Origin: Diaphorobacter sp. HDW4A
GTDB taxonomy: Bacteria; Pseudomonadota; Gammaproteobacteria; Burkholderiales; Burkholderiaceae_C
Assembly: GCF_011305995.1 (NCBI RefSeq)
Contig: NZ_CP049910.1
Span: forward strand, 682,001 to 746,000
Length of the DNA stretch: 64,000 nt
Direction of reading: 5' to 3'
Of the stretch, positions 46,069-54,131 are shown one piece after another. The first letter of the stretch is position 1. Each line of letters starts with the position of its first letter. Position numbers and translations under genes: made by a program. The notes beneath the pieces were generated by a model that worked only from the letters and a program-made list of their open reading frames with translations, ran no database searches and was not told the DNA's origin.

Positions 46069-47079
46069 ATGAGCACCCGCATCGATCTGCAGACCGCCTC
46101 GACCCTGACCTCGCGACGCAACGTGCTGCGTGCGGCGGCGCTTGCCACGCTTGGCGCCACGGTGCTGAAGGACGTGCTTGCGCAAAGCGAATTCGCGGGC
46201 AAGCCGGTGCGCATCATCGTGCCGTTCACGCCGGGCAGCGGCTCGGACACGGCGGCCCGCTTCTTCGGCGAGCGTGCGGGCAAGGCGCTCGGCGCGAGCT
46301 TCGTGGTGGAGAACAAACCCGGCGGTAACGGCCTGATTACCATAGGTACGGTGAAGGGCGCGCCCGCCGACGGCTACACCATCCTGCTCGGCAACATCTC
46401 GCTGATGGTGGTGAATCCGGTCATGCTCAAGGACATCAGCTACGACTCGGTCGGCGATTTCACGCCGGTCACGGGGTTATATCGCGGACCAGCGGTCTAC
46501 GCCGTGGCCCCCAATTCGCCGATCCAATCGCTTGAGGATCTGATCGCACGCTCGAAGAAGGAAGCCGTCAGCGTGGGCACCTATTCGCAGGGCTACCAGC
46601 TCGGTGCGGCCTATCTCGCAAGCCTTGCGGGCGCGAAGTTTCAAGACATTCCGTACAAGGGCCAGGCACCGTTGATGGCCGATCTCATGGGCGACCAGGT
46701 GCAAGCCGGGTTGCTCGACTGGGGTGGCGCGATCACGAGCATCAAGGCCGGCAAGCTCCGTCCGCTCGCGATCACCAGCGTGCAGCGCCACCATGCCGTG
46801 CCTGAGCTGAAAACCGTGCGCGAATGCGGCTATCCTGAGTACGACCATTACAGCTGGGTGGGCTTCTTCGTGCGCAAGGGAACGCCCGAGTCGCTGCGCC
46901 AGACACTGGCGCAATCGGTGGAAAAAATCAAGCAGACCGACGAGGCCAAACGCTTTGCGGACGAGAGCCTCGGCGGCGAGTTGATGCTGCAGTCACCAGC
47001 GGAAATCACCGCGCTGATCCAGCAGCAGATCCAGCGCTTCAAGGCGATTGCCAAACAGGCAGGCATCGCACAGGTATAG
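46069..47079 (+). CDS. Bug-family (TctC-like) periplasmic solute-binding protein
   Basis: 336-aa receptor with a twin-arginine-like signal (TSRRNVLRAAALATLGATVLKDVLAQ). The mature part has the family blocks GKPVRIIVPFTPGSGSDTAARF, VVENKPGGNGLI and DIPYKGQAPLMADLMGDQV. Bug proteins bind carboxylates or nicotinate-like compounds, often without their own membrane subunits nearby, as here. AAAAGGAAG precedes ATG 46069. The ligand is probably the substrate of the neighbouring CoA-transferase or reductase-like protein. Confidence 0.88.
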   Translation: MSTRIDLQTASTLTSRRNVLRAAALATLGATVLKDVLAQSEFAGKPVRIIVPFTPGSGSDTAARFFGERAGKALGASFVVENKPGGNGLITIGTVKGAPADGYTILLGNISLMVVNPVMLKDISYDSVGDFTPVTGLYRGPAVYAVAPNSPIQSLEDLIARSKKEAVSVGTYSQGYQLGAAYLASLAGAKFQDIPYKGQAPLMADLMGDQVQAGLLDWGGAITSIKAGKLRPLAITSVQRHHAVPELKTVRECGYPEYDHYSWVGFFVRKGTPESLRQTLAQSVEKIKQTDEAKRFADESLGGELMLQSPAEITALIQQQIQRFKAIAKQAGIAQV

Positions 47080-47105
47080 ACCGATTCATTTTGGAGAAGC
47101 AAGAC

Positions 47106-48089
47106 ATGACAAGCAATGCCCCCAAGTTGCCCAGCGTGGAAGAGGCCAACGCCGAATCCAGCGAAGGCCTCGGCATGGCCCATTCCGGCGACGTGCCAGT
47201 GCCCTACATGCAGCGCACGCGCGACTGGTATCTGGCGCTGGGCTACAACAACCCGTATCGCTATTCGCACTATGCAGAGGTGCCATTTACGCCGCTCACC
47301 AAACCGCTGGCGGAATGCACCGTGGCGCTGCTCACCACCGCGTCGCCCTACCAACCCGACAAGGGTCCGCAAGGCCCTGGCGCACCCTACAACGCAGCGG
47401 CCAAGTTCTACGAGCCCTACATGGGCGACACCGCAGTGGACCACGACTTGCGCATTGCCCATGTTGGCATCGACCGCAAGCACACCTCGATGGAAGACGG
47501 CAACGCGTGGTTTCCGCTGCCGCTGATGCGTCGCTTTGTCGAAGAAGGACGCATCGGACGATTGACGAAAAATTTCCACGGCGTGCCGACCAACCGCAGC
47601 CAGCGACACACGCTCGATGTCGACATTCCGCGGATCATCGAACGCTGCAAGTCAGAAGGCGCCGACGTCGCTGTGCTTGTGCCCAACTGTCCCATCTGCC
47701 ACCAAAGCATCGCCCTGACCGCCCGCGCGCTGGAAGCCGCAGGCATCCCCACCGTCATCATGGGCTGCGCCAAGGACATCATCGAATACGTGGGCGTGCC
47801 ACGCTTTCTGTTCTCTGACTTCCCGCTCGGCAACGGCGCAGGCAAACCGCACGACCAAGCGTCTCAACGCGCCACGCTCGAGCTCGCTCTGCGTGTCCTC
47901 GAAACCGCCCCCGCAGCCCGCACCACCGTGCAATCGCCGCAAGTCTGGAGCGGCCATTGGGAATGGAAACTCGACTACTCCAACGTAGACCGCGTAAGCC
48001 CCGAAGAGATCGCCCGCCTCAAGGCAGAAAACGACAAGGCGAAGGAAACAGCCAAGGCCATCAGAGAAAAACTAGCAGAACCAACCTGA
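47106..48089 (+). CDS. Glycine/betaine/proline reductase B-subunit-like protein (PrdB/GrdB type)
   Basis: 327 aa. The pattern resembles the selenoprotein-B family of glycine, sarcosine, betaine and D-proline reductases, with NCPICHQSIALTARALEAAG placing Cys195 and Cys198 in the redox-motif region. No in-frame TGA is present, so it is a cysteine form rather than a selenoprotein. Clostridial members work with other subunits anaerobically; none is seen here. The C-terminal 40 residues are a charged helix. The gene follows the Bug receptor by 26 bases. Function in this organism is unknown. Confidence 0.7.
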   Translation: MTSNAPKLPSVEEANAESSEGLGMAHSGDVPVPYMQRTRDWYLALGYNNPYRYSHYAEVPFTPLTKPLAECTVALLTTASPYQPDKGPQGPGAPYNAAAKFYEPYMGDTAVDHDLRIAHVGIDRKHTSMEDGNAWFPLPLMRRFVEEGRIGRLTKNFHGVPTNRSQRHTLDVDIPRIIERCKSEGADVAVLVPNCPICHQSIALTARALEAAGIPTVIMGCAKDIIEYVGVPRFLFSDFPLGNGAGKPHDQASQRATLELALRVLETAPAARTTVQSPQVWSGHWEWKLDYSNVDRVSPEEIARLKAENDKAKETAKAIREKLAEPT

Positions 48090-48165
48090 ACGCAGACAGT
48101 CCCGGACTCGGTATTCAAACAGCGGGCCATAGAAGCAAGCAGGGCGTTGGAACGATCACCCCAAC

Positions 48166-48257
48166 GGCAAGACAGTCCTTGAGACGAGGCGTCGCCGACG
48201 CAGACAATACTTCGGTATGGCAAGGAGGCGCAACGAAAGATCAAGGGCTGTATTGCC
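48166..48257 (+). ncRNA. Candidate structured RNA element
   Basis: A closing stem of 17 positions (GGCAAGACAGTCCTTGA at 48166-48182 with 48241-48257) has one G-U wobble and one mismatch. It encloses hairpin GCGTC-GCC-GACGC (48189-48201), hairpin ATAC-TTCG-GTAT with a UUCG loop (48207-48218), and an unpaired purine stretch containing AAGGAGG (48222-48228). A further hairpin GACGCC-AAC-GGCGTC follows at 48280-48294. Strand is uncertain; the UUCG loop and the G-U wobble favour plus. No promoter is identified. Confidence 0.5.
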
Positions 48258-48304
48258 GCCTCCGCACGGGTAACCCATCGACGCCAACGGCGTCGTACAC
48301 ACTA

Positions 48305-48334
48305 CAAAAAAAGCCAGAAGCAAACGCCTCTGGC
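48305..48334 (-). terminator. Terminator of the YqhA-like gene
   Basis: On the minus strand GCCAGA...TCTGGC (48334-48313) is followed by seven T residues. It ends the leftward membrane-protein transcript. Confidence 0.75.
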
Positions 48335-48355
48335 TTCAAATAAAAAAAGCAAAAA

Positions 48356-48964
48356 TCAATGCGACTTGTCGCTGCTGTGGCTTTGGCTCAGGAGCCGGTC
48401 GGTGAGGGCTATGGCCAGGGCACTGAGCAGGAAGGTAATGTGGATCGCCGTTTGAGCGATGAGCACCCGGTCCGAATAATTGTCCGCATTGATAAACGTC
48501 TTGAGCAGATGAATCGAGCTGATGCCGATGATCGCCGTGGCCAGCTTCACCTTGAGCACGGACGCATTCACATGGCTCAACCATTCCGGCTGATCGGGAT
48601 GGCCTTCGAGGTTCAGGCGCGATACAAAGGTCTCATACCCGCCCACGATCACCATGATCAGCAGGTTGGAGATCATCACCACGTCGATCAGCGCAAGCAC
48701 GACCAGCATGATCACGGTCTCGTTGAGCGTGGTGATCGGCGCGGTCGTCTTGTACCCGATGCTGGTGACCAGCTTGTCGAGCGCAGCGGTGCTGCCGAAG
48801 GCGGCTTCGATCAGGTGAACAAGTTCCACCCAGAAGTGAAAGACATAGATGCCCTGCGCGGCGATGAGACCGAGGTACAGGGGCAGTTGAAGCCAGCGGC
48901 TGGCGAAGATCAACGCGGGGAGCGGGCGCAGGGCAGCGCTCGGCAAGGAGGATTTGCTCGACAT
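48356..48964 (-). CDS. YqhA/UPF0114 family membrane protein
   Basis: 202-aa inner-membrane protein with four hydrophobic segments, near residues 25-50, 80-110, 130-155 and 165-190. The family block MISNLLIMVIVGGYETFVSRL is present. Function of UPF0114 proteins is not established; a channel-like or stress role has been suggested. The gene is transcribed away from the amide operon, and its start is about 400 bases from urtA. Confidence 0.83.
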   Translation of the reverse strand: MSSKSSLPSAALRPLPALIFASRWLQLPLYLGLIAAQGIYVFHFWVELVHLIEAAFGSTAALDKLVTSIGYKTTAPITTLNETVIMLVVLALIDVVMISNLLIMVIVGGYETFVSRLNLEGHPDQPEWLSHVNASVLKVKLATAIIGISSIHLLKTFINADNYSDRVLIAQTAIHITFLLSALAIALTDRLLSQSHSSDKSH

Positions 48965-49100
48965 GAGTGTGAGGAAGTTGGAGGAAAAATGCGCTCGTAT
49001 TGTCCATGCGGCGCGTGACGTTGCGCCTGCAAGGTAATGAAAATATATTGAAAAATTTCGGGTAACTACGGATTTGTATTGCTCCGCAGGGGCTTCTAAA

Positions 49101-49166
49101 ATCTGCTACACGAATCATCGTTATCAGATACAGGGACCGATCTGCCAGTGCTGCCAGATGCGTCCC
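49101..49166 (+). promoter_or_regulatory. Candidate ANTAR-target leader hairpins
   Basis: The second hairpin (49133-49166) has a GGGAC/GTCCC base and an upper stem ATCTG-C-C / G-C-CAGAT. Its hexaloop AGTGCT (49147-49152) has A at position 1 and G at position 4, the consensus for ANTAR-protein targets. A first stem ATCTG/CAGAT (49101-49129) precedes it, but its loop fits less well. The operon encodes an AmiR-type ANTAR protein. Confidence 0.55.
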
Positions 49167-49174
49167 GAGCAATG

Positions 49175-49210
49175 AAGCTCAAGCCAACTTGTTTGGCTTG
49201 AGCTTTTTTT
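49175..49210 (+). terminator. Leader terminator of the amide operon
   Basis: AAGCTCAAGCCAA pairs perfectly with TTGGCTTGAGCTT (13 pairs) around CTTGT, followed by TTTTTTG. It lies nine bases after the ANTAR-type hairpin and 163 bases before urtA, fitting control by antitermination. Confidence 0.85.
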
Positions 49211-49372
49211 GTTTTTGATTTCCCTCCCTACATGCCTTGAACTTCCCCACACCGGGGTTGCGCGTGCGCACGTCTGTGCGGACCTGGGTATCTGCCTGCG
49301 GGATTCGTAGGTCGCTGCGTCGTTTGGCGCGGCGTTTCTCAACTCAGCTCGATGGAGCAGGAGGCGGATTCC

Positions 49373-50563
49373 ATGGACTCAAACATTTCCCGGCGCAAAG
49401 TACTGGTGGGCGCGATGGGCGGAACGGTTCTGGCGGGTGTGGGCGCGGGCATGCCGGGCCTTGTTTTCGCTCAGGAGACGGTCAAGCTGGGCTTGCTGCA
49501 TTCGCTCTCGGGAACGATTGCGATTGCCGAGGCGTCTCTGGTCGACGCTGAAAAGATGGCCATCGAAGAGATCAATGCTGCGGGTGGCGTGCTGGGCAAG
49601 AAAATCGACATCGTGCTGGAAGACGGCGCGAGCGAGAACACCGTCTTTGCTGAAAAGGCCCGCAAGCTGCTGGAGCGCGACAAGGTGGCCGCCATCATCG
49701 GCTGCTACACATCCGCTTCGCGCAAGGCCGTGCTGCCAGCGCTTGCGGCGAGCAAGGGGCTGCTGTACTACCCCACCTACTACGAAGGCCAGGAGCAGGA
49801 CAAGCATGTGCTCTACCCCTCGCAGGAGGCCACGCAATCCGTGGTAGCGGCGACGGAGTGGCTGATCCGGGAAAAGGGCAAGTCGATTTTTCTGGTGGGC
49901 TCTGACTACATCTATCCGCGCACCTGCAACAAGATCGCCAAGCAGGCGATTGCAAAACAAGGAGGCAAGGTGGCGGGCGAGGAATACGCGCCGCTCGGAC
50001 ACACTGAGTTCTCCTCGATCATCAACAAGATCAAGGCCGCCAAACCGGACTGCATCTACAGCACGGTGGTGGGCGGATCGAACGTGGCGTTCTACAAGCA
50101 GCTGCGCGCGGCAGGCCTGGATGGCACCAAGCAGGTGCTGCTCTCCACCGTGGTGTCCGAGAACGAAGTCGAAGGTATCGGCCGTGACAACGCCGTGGGT
50201 TACTACGCCTGCATGGGTTACTTCCAGAGTTTGAAGAACCCGGTGAACGAGCGCTTCGTGAAAGCCTTCAAGGCCAAGTACGGCGCGCAGCGTGTGATCG
50301 GCGACCCGATGCAAGTGGCCTACAACAGCGTGCATCTGTGGAAATTGGCCGTCGAAAAAGCGAAGAGCTTTGATCCGGAAAAGGTGATTGCCGCATCGGC
50401 CGGCATCGAGCTCAATGCGCCCGAGGGCAAGGTGCGGGTGCACGAGAGCAACCACCATGTCTACAAGAAGGTGCGCGTTGGCAAGGCGCTGGCTGACGGG
50501 CAGTTTGACGTGGTGTGGGAATCGCCCGATCTGATTGCGCCAAACCCCTTCCCCAAGTTCTGA
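49373..50563 (+). CDS. urtA: Urea/short-chain amide ABC transporter receptor (UrtA-like)
   Basis: 396-aa periplasmic receptor. The signal has a twin-arginine-like SRRKVLVGAMGG and ends near VFAQE. The mature body (VKLGLLHSLSGTIAIAEASLVDAEKMAIEEINAAGG, then IGCYTSASRKAVLPAL, LYYPTYYEGQE and VGSDYIYPRTCN) matches UrtA and is related to AmiC encoded downstream. AGGAGG lies eight bases before ATG 49373. UrtA/FmdD-type proteins bind urea or short-chain amides; with amiE in the operon, amides are the likelier cargo. Confidence 0.88.
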   Translation: MDSNISRRKVLVGAMGGTVLAGVGAGMPGLVFAQETVKLGLLHSLSGTIAIAEASLVDAEKMAIEEINAAGGVLGKKIDIVLEDGASENTVFAEKARKLLERDKVAAIIGCYTSASRKAVLPALAASKGLLYYPTYYEGQEQDKHVLYPSQEATQSVVAATEWLIREKGKSIFLVGSDYIYPRTCNKIAKQAIAKQGGKVAGEEYAPLGHTEFSSIINKIKAAKPDCIYSTVVGGSNVAFYKQLRAAGLDGTKQVLLSTVVSENEVEGIGRDNAVGYYACMGYFQSLKNPVNERFVKAFKAKYGAQRVIGDPMQVAYNSVHLWKLAVEKAKSFDPEKVIAASAGIELNAPEGKVRVHESNHHVYKKVRVGKALADGQFDVVWESPDLIAPNPFPKF

Positions 50564-50578
50564 CGACGGAGCACGGCA

Positions 50579-51484
50579 ATGAGCTTCGATATTGCAGTGA
50601 TGCAGGCCTTCAACGGCATCAGTCTGTTCACCATTCTGTTGCTGATGTCGCTCGGGCTGGCCATCGTCTTCGGCCTCATGGGCGTCATCAACATGGCGCA
50701 TGGCGAGTTGATGGCGATGGGCGCCTATGCCACGTATCTGACGGCAAAGGTGTGCGAACACCTGTTGCCCGGATGGTGGTTGGCTGCGTATCTCTTCATC
50801 GCGATACCGGTGGCCTTTGCCGTGACTTTTGCAGCGGGCTATGTGATTGAGCGTGGACTGATCCGCTTTCTCTACAACCGTCCGCTCGACACTCTGCTTG
50901 CCACCTGGGGACTGAGCCTCATCCTGCAGCAGACCTACCGCAGCCTCTTCGGCGCACAGGAGGTGAGCGTGCCGCTGCCGGGCTGGCTGGCGGGCGCATG
51001 GGAGCCCACGGCGGACATGCAGTTTCCGCTCAACCGGCTCTTCATCATCGCGCTGACGGCGGTGGTGGGCATAGCGGTGTATTGGCTGCTTTACCGCACG
51101 CGCTGGGGGCTGGAGGTGCGCTCGGTGATGCAGAACCGGCCGATGGCGTCTGCCGTTGGCATCAACACCGCGCGGGTGGATGCGATGACTTTTGCACTGG
51201 GATCGGGTCTGGCGGGCATTGCGGGCAGTGTGTTCACGATGGTGGGCTCCACGAACCCTGGTACGGGCCAGCTCTACATCGTCGACGCTTTCATCGTGGT
51301 GGTGTTCGGTGGCGTGCAGAGTCTGCTGGGCACCGCGCTGTCGGGCTTTGCAATTGCCGAATCGCAGACCGTTCTGGAGTACCTGATGAGCGGATCGATG
51401 GCGCGGGTGAGCATTCTCGCGCTCGTGATTGTGGTGCTCTATTTCCGTCCGCAAGGGCTGTTCGCCTCGCGCACCAGGAGCTGA
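50579..51484 (+). CDS. urtB: Urea/amide ABC transporter permease UrtB-like
   Basis: 301-aa LivH-type inner-membrane permease with about eight helices. The FGLMGVINMAHGELMAMGAYATY segment and TWGLSLILQQTYRSLFG are typical of UrtB. It pairs with UrtC to form the channel. The gene starts 15 bases after urtA and ends four bases before urtC. Confidence 0.9.
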   Translation: MSFDIAVMQAFNGISLFTILLLMSLGLAIVFGLMGVINMAHGELMAMGAYATYLTAKVCEHLLPGWWLAAYLFIAIPVAFAVTFAAGYVIERGLIRFLYNRPLDTLLATWGLSLILQQTYRSLFGAQEVSVPLPGWLAGAWEPTADMQFPLNRLFIIALTAVVGIAVYWLLYRTRWGLEVRSVMQNRPMASAVGINTARVDAMTFALGSGLAGIAGSVFTMVGSTNPGTGQLYIVDAFIVVVFGGVQSLLGTALSGFAIAESQTVLEYLMSGSMARVSILALVIVVLYFRPQGLFASRTRS

Positions 51485-51488
51485 AACC

Positions 51489-52562
51489 ATGGGTGAGAAC
51501 AAACTCAAATTGGAAATCGTGAGCGCAGTCGTGCTGATGATTCTGCTGCTCGGTATCGTGCCCTTCGTGCTTGATCCGTTCCGGATGAACCTGATGTCCA
51601 AGTATCTGGCGTTCGCCTTCGTGGCCATCGGCATCGTGCTCACCTGGGGCTACGGCGGCATGCTGAGTCTGGGGCAGGGCATCTTCTTCGGGCTCGGTGG
51701 ATACATGCTCGCCATGTTCCTCAAGCTCGAAGCCTCGGCCCCAGAGCTGCCTGACTTCATGGTGTGGAGCAGCGTGGAACAACTGCCGCTGTGGTGGGAG
51801 CCCTTCCGGCGCTTTGGCTGGACGCTGTTCTTCATCGTCGTGCTGCCCGCTGCGCTGGCCTATCTGTTCTCCTACGCCGTGTTCAAGAAGCGTGTGAGCG
51901 GTGTGTATTTTTCGATCGTCACGCTGGCTCTGGCACTCACCATGACGGTGCTGATCGTCGGCCAGCAGGGCGATACGGGCGGCGCCAACGGCATCACCGA
52001 TTTCCGCACGCTGATGCAGATGCCCATCACCGGTGACGGCCCGCAGCGTGTGCTGTATTTTGTCGAGGTGTTCGTGCTGGCCGCCGTGATTGGTGCGGCA
52101 CTGTTCGTGGCGCGCAGTCGCCTCGGCAAGGTGCTGATCGCCATCCGAGACCAGGAAGGGCGTGTGCGTTTCAGCGGCTACAACACTGCGCACATCAAAG
52201 CGGCGGTGTTTGCGTTAGCCGCCCTGTTCTCCTCTTTGGGTGGAGCTTTCTACACGTTGCAGGTGGGGCTAATCGCGCCGAATGCGATGGGTGTGGTGGC
52301 CTCGGTGGAGATGGTGATCTTCGCTGCAGTGGGCGGGCGTCTGTCGGTCGTCGGCGCGGTGGTCGGTGCAGTGCTGGTGGGTTTTCTGCGCTCCTACCTG
52401 TCCGAGACTTTTCCCGAAACCTGGCTGTACTTCCTCGGAGCGCTGTTCCTCATCGTGGTGCTGGTGCTGCCCAACGGACTGTTCGGGCTGCTCGACCGTT
52501 GGATGCTGACGCGAGAGAAGAGGCGCCCTGAAAACATCAACGTGCTGGGAGTGCGCGCATGA
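51489..52562 (+). CDS. urtC: Urea/amide ABC transporter permease UrtC-like
   Basis: 357-aa LivM-type permease, about ten helices. The block LTWGYGGMLSLGQGIFFGLGGYMLAMF is typical, as is RDQEGRVRFSGYNTAHIKAAVFALAA. Start is ATG 51489. It overlaps urtD by four bases (ATGA type), showing translational coupling. Confidence 0.9.
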   Translation: MGENKLKLEIVSAVVLMILLLGIVPFVLDPFRMNLMSKYLAFAFVAIGIVLTWGYGGMLSLGQGIFFGLGGYMLAMFLKLEASAPELPDFMVWSSVEQLPLWWEPFRRFGWTLFFIVVLPAALAYLFSYAVFKKRVSGVYFSIVTLALALTMTVLIVGQQGDTGGANGITDFRTLMQMPITGDGPQRVLYFVEVFVLAAVIGAALFVARSRLGKVLIAIRDQEGRVRFSGYNTAHIKAAVFALAALFSSLGGAFYTLQVGLIAPNAMGVVASVEMVIFAAVGGRLSVVGAVVGAVLVGFLRSYLSETFPETWLYFLGALFLIVVLVLPNGLFGLLDRWMLTREKRRPENINVLGVRA

Positions 52563-53386
52563 ATACCACCACCATGGCTTTGTCGCCGCAGGGCTTTTCG
52601 AGTGCCAACGGGCATGCACGCGCAACAGTGGCGGGAGCTGGCGATTGCGCCGCGCAGAAGATTCTCGATGTGCGTGATCTGGGCGTCTCGTTCGACGGCT
52701 TCAAGGCGGTGGACAGCCTCAGCCTGTCGGTCGATGAGCGCGAGTTGCGTGTGGTGATCGGCCCCAACGGTGCGGGCAAGACCACCCTGCTCGACATGAT
52801 CTGTGGAAAGACGCAGCCTACGTCCGGTCAGATTCTTTTCGGCAGCCAGGACGTGACGCGCATGAGCGAAGACCGCATCGTCAAGCTCGGCATTGGGCGC
52901 AAGTTCCAGACGCCGTCTGTCTACGAAGACCTCACCGTCTGCGAGAACCTGGAGATATCGCTGCCGCAAGGTCAGGGCGTGCTGAGTTCGTTGTTCTTCA
53001 GGCGCGATGCCAAGGCGCGGCAAGCCATCGAATCCGCTGCCGAGCAGGTTTTCTTGCAGGACATGTTGGAGCAGAAAGCCGGTCAGCTCAGCCACGGCCA
53101 GAAGCAGTGGCTTGAGATCGGCATGTTGCTCACCCAGGAGCCCAAGCTGCTGCTGCTCGATGAGCCCGTCGCCGGTATGAGCCCGCGTGAGCGCGAGCAG
53201 ACCGCCGAGCTTTTGCAGCGCATCTCCAGCGGCAAGTCGGTGATCGTGATCGAGCACGACATGGACTTCGTCAAACGCATCGCGCACAAGGTCACCGTGC
53301 TGCATCAGGGGTGCTTGCTGAGCGAAGGCTCTGTGGAGCAAGTGCAGAACGATCCGCGTGTGATTGATGTTTATCTGGGGCATTGA
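52559..53386 (+). CDS. urtD: Urea/amide ABC transporter ATPase UrtD-like
   Basis: 275-aa LivG-type ATPase. Walker A is GPNGAGKTT, the signature LSHGQKQWLEI, Walker B LLLLDEPVAGMS and the switch region IVIEHDMDFV. The first 30 residues are a short unconserved extension before ILDVRDLGVSFDGFKAV. One of two ATPases of the importer. Confidence 0.9.
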   Translation: MNTTTMALSPQGFSSANGHARATVAGAGDCAAQKILDVRDLGVSFDGFKAVDSLSLSVDERELRVVIGPNGAGKTTLLDMICGKTQPTSGQILFGSQDVTRMSEDRIVKLGIGRKFQTPSVYEDLTVCENLEISLPQGQGVLSSLFFRRDAKARQAIESAAEQVFLQDMLEQKAGQLSHGQKQWLEIGMLLTQEPKLLLLDEPVAGMSPREREQTAELLQRISSGKSVIVIEHDMDFVKRIAHKVTVLHQGCLLSEGSVEQVQNDPRVIDVYLGH

Positions 53387-53398
53387 AGGGTGGGAAAA

Positions 53399-54094
53399 AT
53401 GCTTAACGTAAACCAACTTCAGGTCGGGTATGGCGAATCCAACGTCGTGCACCAGGTCTCGCTCCAGGTTGGCGCGGGCGAGGCGGTCGCGCTCATGGGG
53501 CGCAACGGCATGGGCAAGACCACGCTGCTCAAGGCCATCATCGGCATGCTGCCTGCCAAGCAGGGAAGCATCTCGCTCGATGGAAAGCAGCTCGCGGGCC
53601 AGCCCAGCTATCAGCGTGTGCGCAGTGGCATGGCTTTCGTGCCGCAGGGGCGCATGATTTTTCCGCAACTCACCGTGGAAGAAAACATTTTGGTGGCGAT
53701 GGATCGGAGCAACCGCAGCACTACGAAGGTGCCCGATTACGTGCACGCCGCATTCCCGGTGCTGGCCGAGATGCGCGACCGCAAGGGCGGCAATCTTTCC
53801 GGTGGTCAGCAGCAGATGCTGGCGATTGCGCGCGCGTTGGTGACCAATCCGCGCGTGTTGATTCTGGATGAGCCGACCGAGGGTATACAGCCGTCGATCA
53901 TCAAGGACATGGCACGCATCTTGAATGTGCTCAGGCGTGAGCGCAACTTCGCCATTCTTGTTTCCGAGCAGGTGCTGAGTTTTGCGCTCGACCTGGCCGA
54001 CCGGTTTCTCGTGATTGACCGAGGGCGGATCGTTCACGAGGAAGAGCGTGCAACGCTGGATCAGAGCAAGGTCAGTGCGTTCCTGACAGTTTGA
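53399..54094 (+). CDS. urtE: Urea/amide ABC transporter ATPase UrtE-like
   Basis: 231-aa LivF-type ATPase. Walker A is GRNGMGKTT, the signature LSGGQQQML, and Walker B LILDEPTEGIQPSII, the last of which is typical of UrtE. Start is ATG 53399; a GTG nine bases upstream is less likely. It completes the five-gene transporter, and amiE follows after 37 bases. Confidence 0.9.
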   Translation: MLNVNQLQVGYGESNVVHQVSLQVGAGEAVALMGRNGMGKTTLLKAIIGMLPAKQGSISLDGKQLAGQPSYQRVRSGMAFVPQGRMIFPQLTVEENILVAMDRSNRSTTKVPDYVHAAFPVLAEMRDRKGGNLSGGQQQMLAIARALVTNPRVLILDEPTEGIQPSIIKDMARILNVLRRERNFAILVSEQVLSFALDLADRFLVIDRGRIVHEEERATLDQSKVSAFLTV

Positions 54095-54131
54095 TTTTTT
54101 TGTTCCTTAACCAACCCAATGGAGAGCAACG

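Larger units (their letters stand above)
48965..49372. other. Promoter and leader region of the amide operon
   Basis: No gene. A possible promoter is TTGTAT (49074-49079), 17 bases, TAAAAT (49097-49102); it overlaps the first hairpin of the leader, so a promoter further upstream is also possible. The leader hairpins and terminator are listed separately. Another 160 bases without a feature separate the terminator from urtA. Confidence 0.5.

Noticed and set aside
47106..48089. Selenoprotein (Sec-containing) reductase
   Set aside because: The family in clostridia uses selenocysteine, but the frame has no internal TGA and carries Cys at the motif, so no recoding is needed.
49379..51643. A 754-codon open frame antisense to urtA and urtB
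   Set aside because: It is His/Arg-rich with no recognisable domain, lies wholly antisense to two clear genes and follows from high third-position GC. The same applies to long antisense frames at 4135-5922, 9977-11695, 11708-12835 and 31946-33538.
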